NCBI GenBank assembly: GCA_902778135.1
Contig: CACYWP010000028.1
Coordinates: 1-44,923, forward strand
Direction: 5' to 3'
Source: an uncultured Coriobacteriaceae bacterium
Lineage (GTDB): Bacteria; Actinomycetota; Coriobacteriia; Coriobacteriales; Atopobiaceae
Length of the DNA stretch: 44,923 nucleotides
Of this stretch, positions 33,834 to 43,600 are shown in pieces. A program made the translations under genes and the position numbers. Below the pieces are notes generated by a model. It made no database searches. It was not told the origin of the DNA and saw nothing but the letters and a program-made list of their open reading frames with translations. The stretch's first letter is position 1. Each line of letters opens with the position of its first letter.

Positions 33834-34901
33834 ATGGACACCACCATCCGCGAATCCGTCCTGTCGGAGCGCCTGACCAACGCCATCAGGCAGACGGCGC
33901 CTGGCACGGCCCTGCGCCACGCGTTGGACATGATCATTGCCGGCAACCTGGGCGCGCTCATCTGCATCGGTGACACCGACAACGTGCTGGCGGCCGGCAA
34001 CGATGGCTTCAAGCTGGACATCTCGTTCACGGCCAACCGCCTGTTCGAGCTGTCCAAGATGGATGGCGCGATCGTCATCGACAAGGACATCACCCAGATC
34101 CTGCGCGCCAACTACCACCTCAATCCCGACCCGTCGCTGCCGACCTCCGAGACGGGCATGCGCCATCGCACGGCTGCCCGCATGAGCCTGCTGACCCGCG
34201 CCATCGTCATCTCGGTGTCCGAGCGCCGCCAGGTCATCACCCTCTACGTCGACGGACGCGGGCATCAGATCCGCACGGTTCCCGAGCTGATGAACTCGGT
34301 CAACCAGCTGCTGGTCTCGATGCAGAACACGCGCCAGCAGCTGGACCGCAGCCTGCTGCGCCTGACCACGCTGGAGCTGGACAACTACGTGACCTTCGAC
34401 GACGTGGCCGACACGCTCTACCTCTTCGAGGTGCTGATGACCGAGGGCGAGGAGCTGGACCGCGTCATCCTGCAGCTGGGGCACGAGGGGCGCACCATCC
34501 GCATGCAGCGCGACGAGTTCATCGGTGACATGGACGACAAGTACACGCTGATGATCCGCGACTACGCGCGCAACTCCTCGCAGGAGAGCGCCCAGGCCAT
34601 CCGCCGTGCCTTCCATGACACCAACAACACCAAGCTCCGCTCGGCATCGCGCGTCGCGGAGCTGCTGGGCTACGAGGGCAAGACCGAGGACTCCACGATC
34701 ACGCCGCTGGGTCTGCGCACGCTCTCCAACGTCTCGGTCGTGCGCAAGGGCATGGCCGACAAGATCGTCGACGAGTATGGATCGCTGCCCCAGCTGATGG
34801 ACGACATCGAGCAGAACCCCGACCGCCTCGACGACCTGGGCGTCGACAACCCGTCCATCCTCGCCGACAGCCTCTATCGCATGTGGGGCAAGCGCGCATG
34901 A
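33834..34901 (+). CDS. disA: DNA-integrity-scanning diadenylate cyclase DisA
   Basis: A 355-residue protein. The DAC domain makes c-di-AMP from two ATP, shown by D77-G-A in KMDGAIVID and the RHRTA motif (from Arg110) in TGMRHRTAARM. A helical linker and a C-terminal helix-hairpin-helix DNA-binding part (SASRVAELLGYEG, TLSNVSVVRKGMADKIVDEYGSL) follow, as in DisA octamers that scan branched DNA. Length is normal. The ATG has GAGGGGGAG upstream. Its stop overlaps the ispD start (ATGA), so c-di-AMP and isoprenoid genes share a message. Confidence 0.95.
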   Translation: MDTTIRESVLSERLTNAIRQTAPGTALRHALDMIIAGNLGALICIGDTDNVLAAGNDGFKLDISFTANRLFELSKMDGAIVIDKDITQILRANYHLNPDPSLPTSETGMRHRTAARMSLLTRAIVISVSERRQVITLYVDGRGHQIRTVPELMNSVNQLLVSMQNTRQQLDRSLLRLTTLELDNYVTFDDVADTLYLFEVLMTEGEELDRVILQLGHEGRTIRMQRDEFIGDMDDKYTLMIRDYARNSSQESAQAIRRAFHDTNNTKLRSASRVAELLGYEGKTEDSTITPLGLRTLSNVSVVRKGMADKIVDEYGSLPQLMDDIEQNPDRLDDLGVDNPSILADSLYRMWGKRA

Positions 34902-35671
34902 GCCGCCTGACGCCATGCGCATGCGCCCGTGCCGAGCTCTTGGGCAATGCCACGGAGGGACCGGATACCTGTGCCATCATCGTGGCGGGAGGCTCTGGCG
35001 AGCGCTTTGGCAATCCGCGGGGAAAGCAGTTCGTCGACCTGTGCGGCCTGCCCATCATGGCGTGGTCCATCCTGGCGTTCGACCGCTCCCCGTCGGTGGG
35101 CCACATCGTCGTGGTGTGCCCGCACGGGCGGCTGGACGAGGTGCGCCGCAGCGTGCTCGCCGATCTGGTGCTGCGCTGCGACGTCACGCTGGCGCTGGCC
35201 GGGGCGACCCGACAGGACTCGGTCTTCTCCGGTCTGGTGGCCATGCCGCCCGACTTCGAGCTCGTGGCGATTCATGACGGGGCACGTCCCTTGGTCGAGG
35301 TGGACGCCATAGAGCGCTGCATCGAGACGGTGCGCGCCGACGCGTCCCTTTCGGGTGCGATACTGGCGTCGCGCGAGACCGACACGCTCAAGCTGACCGA
35401 CGCGTCGGGCAAGATCCTGGCGACGCCCAACCGTGCCAACTACTGGTGTGCCCAGACGCCCCAGGTCTTTCGTGCGCGTCAGGTGATGGCGGCGCACAAG
35501 GCGGCCGTCTGGGACGACTTCGCCGGTACCGACGACGCCTCGCTGGTGGAGCATCACGGAGGCACCGTGCGCGTGGTCGAGGCGCCGCGCGACAACATCA
35601 AGATCACCGTGCCCGAGGACCTGGCCATCGCGGAGGCGACCCTGGCCCGGCGCCTCGAGCAGGGAAGGTAG
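34898..35671 (+). CDS. ispD: 2-C-methyl-D-erythritol 4-phosphate cytidylyltransferase
   Basis: A 257-residue nucleotidyltransferase that couples CTP to MEP in the non-mevalonate isoprenoid pathway. Motifs: IIVAGGSGERFGNPRGKQF (CTP loop), LAGATRQDSVFSGL, AIHDGARPLVEVDAIE, QTPQVFRARQ and TDDASLVEHHGGTVRVVE with NIKITVPEDLAIAE. ATG 34898 overlaps the disA stop; the N-terminus is about 28 residues longer than typical before the Rossmann-like loop. ispF follows after 6 nt. Confidence 0.94.
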   Translation: MSRLTPCACARAELLGNATEGPDTCAIIVAGGSGERFGNPRGKQFVDLCGLPIMAWSILAFDRSPSVGHIVVVCPHGRLDEVRRSVLADLVLRCDVTLALAGATRQDSVFSGLVAMPPDFELVAIHDGARPLVEVDAIERCIETVRADASLSGAILASRETDTLKLTDASGKILATPNRANYWCAQTPQVFRARQVMAAHKAAVWDDFAGTDDASLVEHHGGTVRVVEAPRDNIKITVPEDLAIAEATLARRLEQGR

Positions 35672-35677
35672 ACAATC

Positions 35678-36157
35678 ATGTTGCATATCGGACACGGCTA
35701 TGACGTGCACGCCTTCGCCGAGGGGCGACGGCTGGTGCTGGGCGGGGTGGACATCCCGTACGCGCGCGGCCTGGACGGGCACTCGGACGCCGACGTGCTG
35801 GCGCACGCGCTGATGGACGCCCTGCTGGGGGCCATGCGTGCCGAGGACATCGGCCAGCTCTTCCCCGACACCGACCCCGCCTACGAAGGCGCGGACTCGT
35901 GCCTGCTGCTGGGGCGGGTGGCACGGCTGGCCCGCGAGCGGGGCTATCGCATCCTGGACGTGGACTGCACGGTGGCCGCCCAGGCTCCCAAGCTGGCGCC
36001 CCATCGCCAGGCCATGCGCGAGAACCTCGCATCCGCCATGGGCGTCGACGTGGCCGCCGTGGGCGTCAAGGCGACTACGACCGAGCGCCTGGGATTCGTG
36101 GGCCGCGAGGAGGGCATTGCCGCCTGGGCGGTGGCACTGCTCGAGGAGGTGCGCTGA
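35678..36157 (+). CDS. ispF: 2-C-methyl-D-erythritol 2,4-cyclodiphosphate synthase
   Basis: A 159-residue trimeric enzyme of the MEP pathway that cyclises CDP-ME-2-phosphate. Metal-binding motif GHGYDVHAFAEG at residues 5-16, GLDGHSDADVLAHALMDALLGA, DIGQLFPDTDPAY, and the C-terminal VKATTTERLGFVGREEGIAAWAV. Normal length, 6 nt after ispD, so the two act in tandem in one operon. Its stop overlaps the next start by 1 nt (TGATG). Confidence 0.96.
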   Translation: MLHIGHGYDVHAFAEGRRLVLGGVDIPYARGLDGHSDADVLAHALMDALLGAMRAEDIGQLFPDTDPAYEGADSCLLLGRVARLARERGYRILDVDCTVAAQAPKLAPHRQAMRENLASAMGVDVAAVGVKATTTERLGFVGREEGIAAWAVALLEEVR

Positions 36158-36672
36158 TGGCACGCATCAAGCTGGACAACGCCAACGAGCGCGAGCTGTT
36201 CCACGCCAAGGAGTCATGGGTGCCGGTCATCCTCGGCGTCATCCCGGTGGCGCTGGTCTGCGCACTGATCAGCGTCGTCGTGACCTATTTCGCCGACAGC
36301 GGGCTGGCGGTCATCTGCGTCCTTGCCAGCATCGTGGTGTGCGTCCTGTCGCGCATCCCCCACATCATCGACAACTGGCGCACCGACGTGGTCGTCTCCA
36401 ACCGGCGCCTGTACTACCGCAGCGGCATCCTTGACATCAAGGACCACGTAACCGACCTGGGCAGCATCACCGACGTTACCGTCGATCCCACCATCATGGG
36501 GCGGCTGTTCAACTACGCCGACGTGCGCATCCAGACCAAGGCTGGTGACGACGACTTCGTCCTGAAGGAGATTCGCGACGCCTACGAGATGCGGCGCATC
36601 ATCAACGTCGGTCGCGACGCGCTGGGCCAAGTGTCCACACAGCCCGTCTCGCGGCCGCGTCGGGGCCGGTAG
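36157..36672 (+). CDS. PH-domain (bPH2-like) membrane protein
   Basis: A 171-residue protein. After a polar start come two adjacent hydrophobic segments (VPVILGVIPVALVCALISVVV and SGLAVICVLASIVVCVL). Then a bacterial PH-like domain follows: DVVVSNRRLYYRSGILDIKDHVTDLGSITDVTVD, FNYADVRIQTKAGDDDFVLKEI. ATG 36157 is confirmed by the 1-nt overlap with ispF. Such proteins sit in the membrane with the PH domain in the cytoplasm; ligand and role are unknown. Present at the end of the disA-ispDF operon. Confidence 0.8.
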   Translation: MARIKLDNANERELFHAKESWVPVILGVIPVALVCALISVVVTYFADSGLAVICVLASIVVCVLSRIPHIIDNWRTDVVVSNRRLYYRSGILDIKDHVTDLGSITDVTVDPTIMGRLFNYADVRIQTKAGDDDFVLKEIRDAYEMRRIINVGRDALGQVSTQPVSRPRRGR

Positions 36673-36825
36673 CAGGTAGGGGACACATGGGCACATCGGT
36701 CATGGGGTGCCTTCCCATCGTGGAGGGCGTGCGATGTTGGCGCGGCGAGCGTGCCGCTCGGCGCGCAACCCCATAGTCACGCTAGAATCGTTCACGCACC
36801 ATCGCACGACAAGAAGGAGAGCCAC

Positions 36826-38295
36826 ATGCTCGTCTACAACAGCCAGAAGCACCGCAAGCAGGAGCTTGAGACCATAGAGCCCGGCAAGATCCGCATGTAC
36901 GTGTGCGGTCCGACGGTCTATGACCAGATCCACATCGGCAACGCGCGCACGTTCCTGTCCTTTGACGTCATCCGCCGATACCTGATGTACAAGGGCTATG
37001 ACGTCACGTTCGCCCAGAACCTCACCGACGTGGACGACAAGATCATCAACCGCGCCAACGAGGAGGGTCGCAGCGCCGCCGAGGTCGCCGAGGAGTACTC
37101 CAACGCCTTCATCGAGCAGATGCACCGCTTCGGCATCCTCGACCCCGACATCCGCCCGCGTGCCACACGCGAGATCGAGGCCATGCAGGACATGATTTCG
37201 ACGCTCATCGAGCATGACCATGCGTATGCCGCGAGCAATGGCGACGTCTACTTCTCGGTGCGCTCGGATGACGCCTATGGCATCCTGTCGGGTCGCGACG
37301 TCGACCAGCTGCGTGCCGGCGAGCGCGTCGAGGTCAACGACGAGAAGCGCGACCCGCTCGACTTCGCCCTGTGGAAGGCCGCGAAGCCCGGCGAGCCCAG
37401 CTGGCCGAGCCCCTGGGGCGACGGGCGTCCTGGCTGGCACACCGAGTGCTGCGCGATGATTCGCCGCTATCTGGGCACCCCCATTGACATCCATGGTGGC
37501 GGCCAGGACCTGATCTTCCCGCATCACGAGAACGAGACCGCCCAGTGCATGTGCGCCTGGGACCATTCCCTGGCCAACTACTGGATGCACACGGGCATGC
37601 TGCGCGTCAACGGCGACAAGATGTCCAAGAGCCTGGGCAACTTCTTCACGCTGAAGGAGATTCTGGACAAGTACCCGGCCGACGCGGTGCGCCTGCTGAT
37701 GCTGCAGACGCACTACCGCTCGGCGCTGGATTTCCAGACCGACCAGCTGGACGGTGCGGTGGGCACGCTCGAGCGTCTGCGCACCTGCGTCAAGAACCTG
37801 CGCTGGGCTGCCAACAATGCTCGCGAGGATGGCAACCTGACCGAGGGCGACCGCGCCCTGTCTGCCGCCGCCAGCGATGCCCAGGCCGAGTTCGTGCGTC
37901 AGATGGACGACGACTTCAACACCGCTGGCGGCCTCGCCGCCATCTTCGAGCTGGTGACCGCTGCCAACAAGTACCTGGCCGAGGCGGGCGACACCATCGC
38001 CACCGCCGCATGCCTGCGTGCTGCCGACACGCTCTCCGAGCTGGCGGGCGTGCTGGGCGTGGAGCTGGAGGCTGCCCAGAGCAGCCTGCCGGCCGAGCTT
38101 GTCGACCTGGCGCGCGAGCGCGCCGGTTACGAGGGCAACGACCCCGAGGAGGCTGCCGAGGTGCTGCTGGCCGCCCGCCAGGAGGCTCGCAAGGCCAAGG
38201 ACTGGGGCACTGCCGACGCCATCCGTGACGGCATCACCGCCCTGGGCCTGGTGGTCGAGGACACCCCCGCAGGTGCGCGCCTGAGCAGGGCCTAA
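36826..38295 (+). CDS. cysS: Cysteinyl-tRNA synthetase
   Basis: A 489-residue class I synthetase. N-terminal [20 protein letters not shown] with zinc cysteine C27 and the HIGN signature from His36, [24 protein letters not shown], the zinc/His region [11 protein letters not shown], and KMSKSLGNF from Lys265. The DALR-like C-terminal helices and [17 protein letters not shown] end match bacterial CysRS. ATG 36826 follows an AAGGAG site; TAGAAT at 36783 is a possible -10. A further open frame upstream is not coding. Confidence 0.96.
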   Translation: MLVYNSQKHRKQELETIEPGKIRMYVCGPTVYDQIHIGNARTFLSFDVIRRYLMYKGYDVTFAQNLTDVDDKIINRANEEGRSAAEVAEEYSNAFIEQMHRFGILDPDIRPRATREIEAMQDMISTLIEHDHAYAASNGDVYFSVRSDDAYGILSGRDVDQLRAGERVEVNDEKRDPLDFALWKAAKPGEPSWPSPWGDGRPGWHTECCAMIRRYLGTPIDIHGGGQDLIFPHHENETAQCMCAWDHSLANYWMHTGMLRVNGDKMSKSLGNFFTLKEILDKYPADAVRLLMLQTHYRSALDFQTDQLDGAVGTLERLRTCVKNLRWAANNAREDGNLTEGDRALSAAASDAQAEFVRQMDDDFNTAGGLAAIFELVTAANKYLAEAGDTIATAACLRAADTLSELAGVLGVELEAAQSSLPAELVDLARERAGYEGNDPEEAAEVLLAARQEARKAKDWGTADAIRDGITALGLVVEDTPAGARLSRA

Positions 38296-38304
38296 CGTAC
38301 GTTC

Positions 38305-38377
38305 GACCGTCGGGGACGGTTCTCCTCGGTCGAAACGCCTCAGACGTTTCGACCGAGGAGAACCGTCCCCGACGGTC
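38305..38377. repeat. Perfect 33-bp inverted repeat between cysS and rlmB
   Basis: A 33-nt arm (38305-38337, starting GACCGTCGGGGACGG) and its exact complement (38345-38377) flank a 7-nt loop. It is far longer and more perfect than a normal terminator and has no U-tract. It starts 10 nt after the cysS stop and ends just before the rlmB ribosome-binding site. Confidence 0.9.
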
Positions 38378-38398
38378 AAGATGGGCAAGGGAACGAGC

Positions 38399-39430
38399 AT
38401 GGCAAAGAACCAATCGCAGAGACCCGGCCGCGACGTGCGCGGAGGCAAGGGCAAGTCGTCCTCTCGTCCCGCGTCTGCTGGCCGCAAGGCCCAGGGATAC
38501 GGGAAGGGCAAGCCCTCGCGTGACTCCTACCAGCGCAATCCCCAGCGACGCGGCGGAGGCGCACCGGGAGCCGGCGGGTCCGGTTCGTGGATCGAGGGCC
38601 GGCGTGCGGTGGTCGAGGCGCTGGATGCGTGCATGCCGCTGCGCCGTGCCTTGGTGGCGGACGCCGACGGATCGCTGGCCGACATCGTCCGCCAGCTGGA
38701 GGAGGCAGGGGTCCCCATCGAACGAGTCCCTCGCTCTCGCCTCGATTCCATCTCCTCGCACGGCGCCCACCAAGGCGTCGTGGTTCAGGCCGCACCGTTC
38801 CGCTATGCGGACCTGTCCGACATCATCGATCGGGCGGGAGAGGGCAGCGCGCTGGTCGTGTTGCTCGACCATGTGACCGACCAGGGCAACTTGGGGGCCA
38901 TCGTTCGTTCGGCCGAGGTCGTTGGCGCGGCGGGTGTCATCATCGCAAAGGCACGCGCGGCAGGTGTCGGCGTCGGCGCGTTCAAGACCTCCGCCGGCGC
39001 GGTGCTGCATCTTCCCATCGCCCAGGTGCCCAACCTCGCGACGGCAATCGAGACGTTGAAGGAGCATGGCTTCTGGGTCGGCGGCGCGACCGAGCACGCG
39101 CATGACGACGTGTGGAGCGCGCCGATGGGCGGGCGCCTGTGCCTGGTCATGGGGTCCGAAGGAGATGGCATCAGCCGTCTGGTGCGCGACCGGTGCGACT
39201 TCGAGTGTCGCCTGCCCCAGCGCGGGCGGGTCGAGAGCCTCAATGTCGCCCAGGCCGCGACGGTCATGTGCTACGAGTGGCTGCGGCGCGAGAGCATGGT
39301 CGATGCTGGCTGGCAGCATGACCTCCCAACATCTGCGGATGACGCCGATGTTTGGGCTGCCGAACCGACGGACGACGACTCGTTCATGACCGATGCCGCG
39401 GCGTCGTTCGACATCGATTGGGACCTGTAG
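38399..39430 (+). CDS. rlmB: SpoU-family 23S rRNA 2'-O-methyltransferase (RlmB/TrmH-like)
   Basis: A 343-residue protein. The first 65 residues are a basic, Ser/Gly-rich extension. The L30-like substrate domain begins with SWIEGRRAVVEAL and includes SSHGAHQGVVVQAAPF. The catalytic SPOUT fold carries the three SpoU motifs: DHVTDQGNLGAIVRSAEVVG, LVMGSEGDGISRLV and ESLNVAQAATVMCYEW. A 40-residue acidic tail follows. ATG 38399 is preferred to 38381 because AAGGGA lies 6-11 nt upstream. It starts 1 nt apart from the next gene, so it is co-transcribed with yacP. Confidence 0.92.
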   Translation: MAKNQSQRPGRDVRGGKGKSSSRPASAGRKAQGYGKGKPSRDSYQRNPQRRGGGAPGAGGSGSWIEGRRAVVEALDACMPLRRALVADADGSLADIVRQLEEAGVPIERVPRSRLDSISSHGAHQGVVVQAAPFRYADLSDIIDRAGEGSALVVLLDHVTDQGNLGAIVRSAEVVGAAGVIIAKARAAGVGVGAFKTSAGAVLHLPIAQVPNLATAIETLKEHGFWVGGATEHAHDDVWSAPMGGRLCLVMGSEGDGISRLVRDRCDFECRLPQRGRVESLNVAQAATVMCYEWLRRESMVDAGWQHDLPTSADDADVWAAEPTDDDSFMTDAAASFDIDWDL

Positions 39431-39431
39431 G

Positions 39432-40016
39432 ATGGCAGGCGCGCGAACCCAGCCCCTTCTGGTGGTGGACGGGTACAACGTCATCCACGGGACGACCCGC
39501 TACGAGGCGCTCATCGACGAGCATGCCGGGGCGGGTGCCTTGGCCGACGTGGCGCACCTGTCACGCGACCCATACGGTCACGATCCCTTCGAGCGGGCCC
39601 GCGAGGCGCTGATCACGGACGTGGCGGCCTACGCCCAAGGGTCTTACGAGCCGGTCGTCGTGTTCGATGCGGCGGGCAACCTCTCGGACGAGAGGCCCGA
39701 CTTCTCGCGTGCCGGGGTGCGCGTGGTGTTCTCACGCACGGGGGAGAGCGCCGACTCGGTCATCGAGCGCCTGGTGACGCGCGCGCGGCACAAGATGCGC
39801 GACGTGCTGCTGGTCACTTCGGACAACACGATCAAGTTCACCGTGGGCGGCGTTCCGGTGACGACGGTGTCCAGCCAGCTGCTGGCGCGCAACATCGAAC
39901 ACACTGTGGTTGACATCGAGACCGCCCGCGTGGAGCGTTCCTACGGGCACATGACGCTGGAGGACCGCCTGAGTCCCGAGCAACGCGAGAAGCTGCGCAG
40001 GTTGTTGGGGCAGTAG
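39432..40016 (+). CDS. yacP: YacP-like NYN-domain ribonuclease
   Basis: A 194-residue protein with a PIN-like NYN fold: LLVVDGYNVIHGTT near the N-terminus, FERAREALITDVAAYA, VVVFDAAGNL, VVFSRTGESADSVIERLV, VLLVTSDNTIKFTVGG. Close to YacP (Rae1), the ribosome-associated mRNA endonuclease of Bacillus, and in the same order after rlmB. The ATG is at 39432, 1 nt past the rlmB stop. Acidic residues of the nuclease site are present. Confidence 0.85.
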   Translation: MAGARTQPLLVVDGYNVIHGTTRYEALIDEHAGAGALADVAHLSRDPYGHDPFERAREALITDVAAYAQGSYEPVVVFDAAGNLSDERPDFSRAGVRVVFSRTGESADSVIERLVTRARHKMRDVLLVTSDNTIKFTVGGVPVTTVSSQLLARNIEHTVVDIETARVERSYGHMTLEDRLSPEQREKLRRLLGQ

Positions 40017-40076
40017 ACACCGAGCCCGCGACTGTCGTCCCGAAGTCGTGCGTCGCGTGGTACCATAGTCATCCAT

Positions 40077-40151
40077 GCCAGCGTGGCTCAATGGTAGAGC
40101 ACCGGCCTTGTAATCCGGTGGTTATGGGTTCGATTCCCATCGCTGGCTCCA
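40077..40151 (+). tRNA. tRNA-Thr (anticodon TGT)
   Basis: A 75-nt cloverleaf including encoded CCA. Acceptor GCCAGCG/CGCTGGC, D arm GCTC/GAGC, anticodon arm with loop CTTGTAA (anticodon TGT at 40109-40111), T arm ATGGG/CCCAT with TTCGATT, discriminator T. The pair closing the anticodon loop is C-T, a mild anomaly. A GC hairpin with GCGCCCCC/GGGGGCGC (40161-40182) follows. Confidence 0.92.
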
Positions 40152-40350
40152 TGTATGTGCGCGCCCCCGGCCATGGGGGCGCTTCCCGTTGGGGCGAGGC
40201 GCAGGGAATCGAACCCGTGAGGGCGCGACGCCCCGGTGGGGCGTCGCGGGGTGAGCCGGAGGCGAACCCGACGAGCGCCGCCGCGAGGCGGCGCGGCGAT
40301 TCCCATCGCTGGCTCCATGTATGTGCGCGCCCCCGGCCATGGGGGCGCTT
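40131..40350 (+). repeat. 54-bp perfect direct repeat duplicating the tRNA-Thr 3' end and its terminator
   Basis: 40131-40184 (T loop, acceptor 3' arm, CCA and downstream hairpin) recurs exactly at 40297-40350, 166 nt on. The 112-nt segment between holds two perfect GC-rich hairpins (40225-40247; 40275-40294) and a GGAATCGAACCC word that is a T-arm in reverse. It resembles an attachment-site duplication left by an element integrated at the tRNA gene. Confidence 0.85.
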
Positions 40351-40352
40351 GT

Positions 40353-40528
40353 TTTGCACATGTTCTCGGATGGCCGGTTGACAGCTCAAAGGAGTTGAAC
40401 AATCCAACCTTCGGCTCGTAGACAGCCATCGTCATGCCAATCGGTCTTGTTGCGAGGGCTGTTAATGCCGGTTCAGCTGCCGACACCCATCCATCTTTGT
40501 CGAGAGAAATGTTGAGGCTCCCAAACAA
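40353..40528 (-). pseudogene. Coding remnant of unknown family, abutting the tRNA repeat
   Basis: On the minus strand an open frame gives SLDKDGWVSAAEPALTALA and PIGMTMAVYEPKVGLFNSFE, protein-like in composition, then runs into the repeated tRNA terminator. Upstream it has only a TTG start and then a stop. I take it as a truncated gene fragment, not a working gene. The remaining part of this gap to 40656 is AT-rich and shows no other gene; a promoter for the adhesin presumably lies there. Confidence 0.3.
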
Positions 40529-40656
40529 ATATGCTATGTTCTTTCAAAACTGTGTCAAAATGTCAAGTTTCATATAAGAATTACAAATTTATATGAAGCC
40601 ATCTCAGACATCAGGTTCACAGCTTCTTTGGCGGGTGGCATTTGTGAGGGGGACTC

Positions 40657-43600
40657 ATGAAAAGCGGCAAGAGGATGAAGTGGCGTCAGCGGCGTATGGC
40701 GTTCGATCATTTCATGAGCATGCTCGTTACGTTCTCCATGGTGATGAGCCTGATGCCCAGTCAGGGCGTCGCGTGGGCTCAGGAGCAGATTGCTCCGGAG
40801 CAGTTCACCAAGGAGCAGGTCGCTCAGGAGCAGGTTGCTCCGGAGCATGCGATCGCAACGCCCGATTGGCAACAATCACAGGTCGTAGGTGACGAAAGCG
40901 ACGCGCTAGCTGCCGAATCGCAAGATGCGCAGACAGATGCTGTTCCAGATGGTGGGTCTTCCACGACTGCCGTCCCCACGCCAGAACGTGTGACGGAGAC
41001 CGGTTCGGTTGTGGCCCAAGATGCTGTCGAGTACGGAAATGCCAAGGTGTCCCTCAACCTTACCATCGACACGACTGGGTATGAGGCCAAGGCGTACTAC
41101 GTCACCGTCAAGAACGCTTCAGGCCATTACCTCACCAACAAGGGCGAGTGGACCGAGGTCGTCTTCCCCGAAGGCACCAAAGAGGAGGAAAAGGACGGTC
41201 TGCTGCCAGACTCGGTGAAGTTCGCCGTCTCTCAGGCCAACGTGCTTAACGTGTGGAACCTCCCCGTGGGCAGCTACACCATCACCGAGGTCATGGATGC
41301 CACCGTCAACATCGACGGCTACCAGTTCGATGGGCCTGCATCTGTCATCGGCATGAAGAACATCCAGGTGCTGAAGGGTCAGACGACCGAGGTCAAGCTG
41401 CAGAACGTCTATCAGAGGATCGTCGTGCCCGAGCAGACCGAGCCGGTAGTCGAGCAGCAGCTTGTACAGCCTGTCGAAGAGGCGCGGCCAGTAGAGGAGG
41501 TGCAGCCTGCTGTGGAAACCCCCGCCGAGGCAGAGCCTGCCACCCCCAAGACCGATGCCACCCAGGTCGACAAGCAAGAGGCTGACGAGGAGAAGGCCTC
41601 CGACGAAGAGGCTAACGCCGAGGAGGAGAAGGATTCCAAGAAGGGCGATAGCTCCGACAAGGGCGAGGAAGCAAACAAGGACGAGAGCTCCAACAAGGAC
41701 GAAGAATCCAAGAAGGAAGAGAAGAAGAACACGCAGAAGGTCTTTATATATGAAGGCCTCGACGTGAGCGTGACCGCAGAGCTCGACGATCCCGCCGTGC
41801 TGCCCGCGGATGTTTCGTTCGTCGTCAAACCCGTCGGCGATTCCGATGCGTATCTCAACGCGTTAAACGGCACGGTCAAGGGTGACAACCCCTACAACGA
41901 TCACAATACCCTTCTGTATGACGTGTCCTTCGTGACGGCCGACGAGGACGGAAACACCACCGTCGTCGAGCCCGCCGAAGGAACCGTCAAGGTGAGCTTC
42001 AAGTTCAAGAAAAACCAGCTGGTCGATGACCTTGGGGCAAAGAAGGCCTCCAAGGTCGACGTCGCCCATCTGCCTGAGTCCGATGGCGGCATTGCGGTTG
42101 AGGCCGTCGACGCGATAGCCAAGGGTGCCGACTTCATCCAAATGACAGTCGACAGCTTCTCGGTATACGCATTCAGCTACACGGTGGACTTTACGTATGA
42201 CGGCTTCACCTACAGCATCGCCGGCGAGAGCGAGATTACCCTCTCGAAGCTGTTCGAGGCTCTGGAGATCGACGAGAGCATCGACAAGGTCGAGAATGTG
42301 ACCTTCAGCAACCCCGAGCTCGTGTCAGTGAAGCAGGTCGAGGGCGACTGGCTGCTCACGAGCCTCGCACCGTTCACAAGCAAAGAGACGCTGACGGTCG
42401 AGCTGTTCAGTGGAGCGAAGTACGTCATTGACGTCACGGATGCGCAGGAATTGATATACAGGCTCGAGTACCGCGACCAAGACGGCAACCCCGTAGGCAG
42501 CATGCCCGATGATGTGAAGAGCAGGAATCCTCATGTCTTTGCATATCTCGAGGACAAAGACGGAAACATTGTCGGATGGGCATGCAAGCCGTTCGATCAA
42601 TCGACGAGCAGGGCAACGATAACGAATGGCATGTTTAACAAGGATCCATACAATGCCGACTCTTCAATTGCGTATGACCCAGCGGTGCATACTGTCAAAG
42701 CACGTGTGGTTAAAGGCAACTGTAGTGGCGGCAGCATCCTCGGACTTTCGTGGGGGGCAAACGGAGCCAGTTACACCGGGACGGTAAACTGGAACGGAAA
42801 CGACCTGTTCGACGGCTACAAGTTCCTCAAACAAACAGATCCGTATCTGTTCACGATGCAGAAGGACTGGATGAAGCATCTAACGGTAGACCTCTCGTAT
42901 ACAGGAGGAGACAGCGGCGAGTCTGCACCGGCCACCATCATCATTCGTGGCAGGGGTTCGACAACCGGTTGGCACTACTACAAGCTTCCAACCAGTAACG
43001 TCAGTTGGAATAATGGCGTAGGGGAATACACGATTCAGGAATGGTATCGGAAAGACGGCAGCTCGTTTGGCGCCGATGACTATTCCGATGCTTGGCAGGA
43101 CGTCGAGGCGGTCCTGTTTGCGGGCAATGTCACCATACAGCAGGCGGCACAGCAGCTTGAGGACCAAGGCAAACAGGGCCTTCCTGGTTTGGCGGGGTAC
43201 ATCATCCGTAGCGGGGAGAGGGTCGAGGGCGACATCGATTACGAAGCCGGTACCCAGACAATGATCCTTCCCGTTGTCTTCGATGGCACACCGCTTGAGG
43301 ATGCCTTGAAGCCAGAAGAGGTGTTGGGTGACGCGTACGAGTTCGGTATCGTTGCCGATACCTATAAGCAGAACGGCCACACCGAAACGAACTTCGCCGT
43401 AAAGCATTACGATCACGGTTCGAACTTCGATATCGAAGGGACTAATGGCCCATACAGCGATGTACCGTTCTATGCCGGAGAGATCCTAAACGGCTTTATT
43501 GTTGGCCAAGGCACGAATGCCGATGTTTACCTCTATGCACCACCAGAAGAGCTTGCCAAAGGCGGCATCAGCCAGTCAAATGGGGGTCAAGCTAGGCATG

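Noticed and set aside
40077..40350. A second tRNA-Thr gene in the downstream repeat
   Set aside because: Only the 3' third is repeated; there is no D arm or anticodon arm.
40088..40528. Minus-strand protein spanning the tRNA repeat
   Set aside because: It would translate the antisense of a tRNA and its terminators; only the part upstream of the repeat looks protein-like, and it lacks a proper start.
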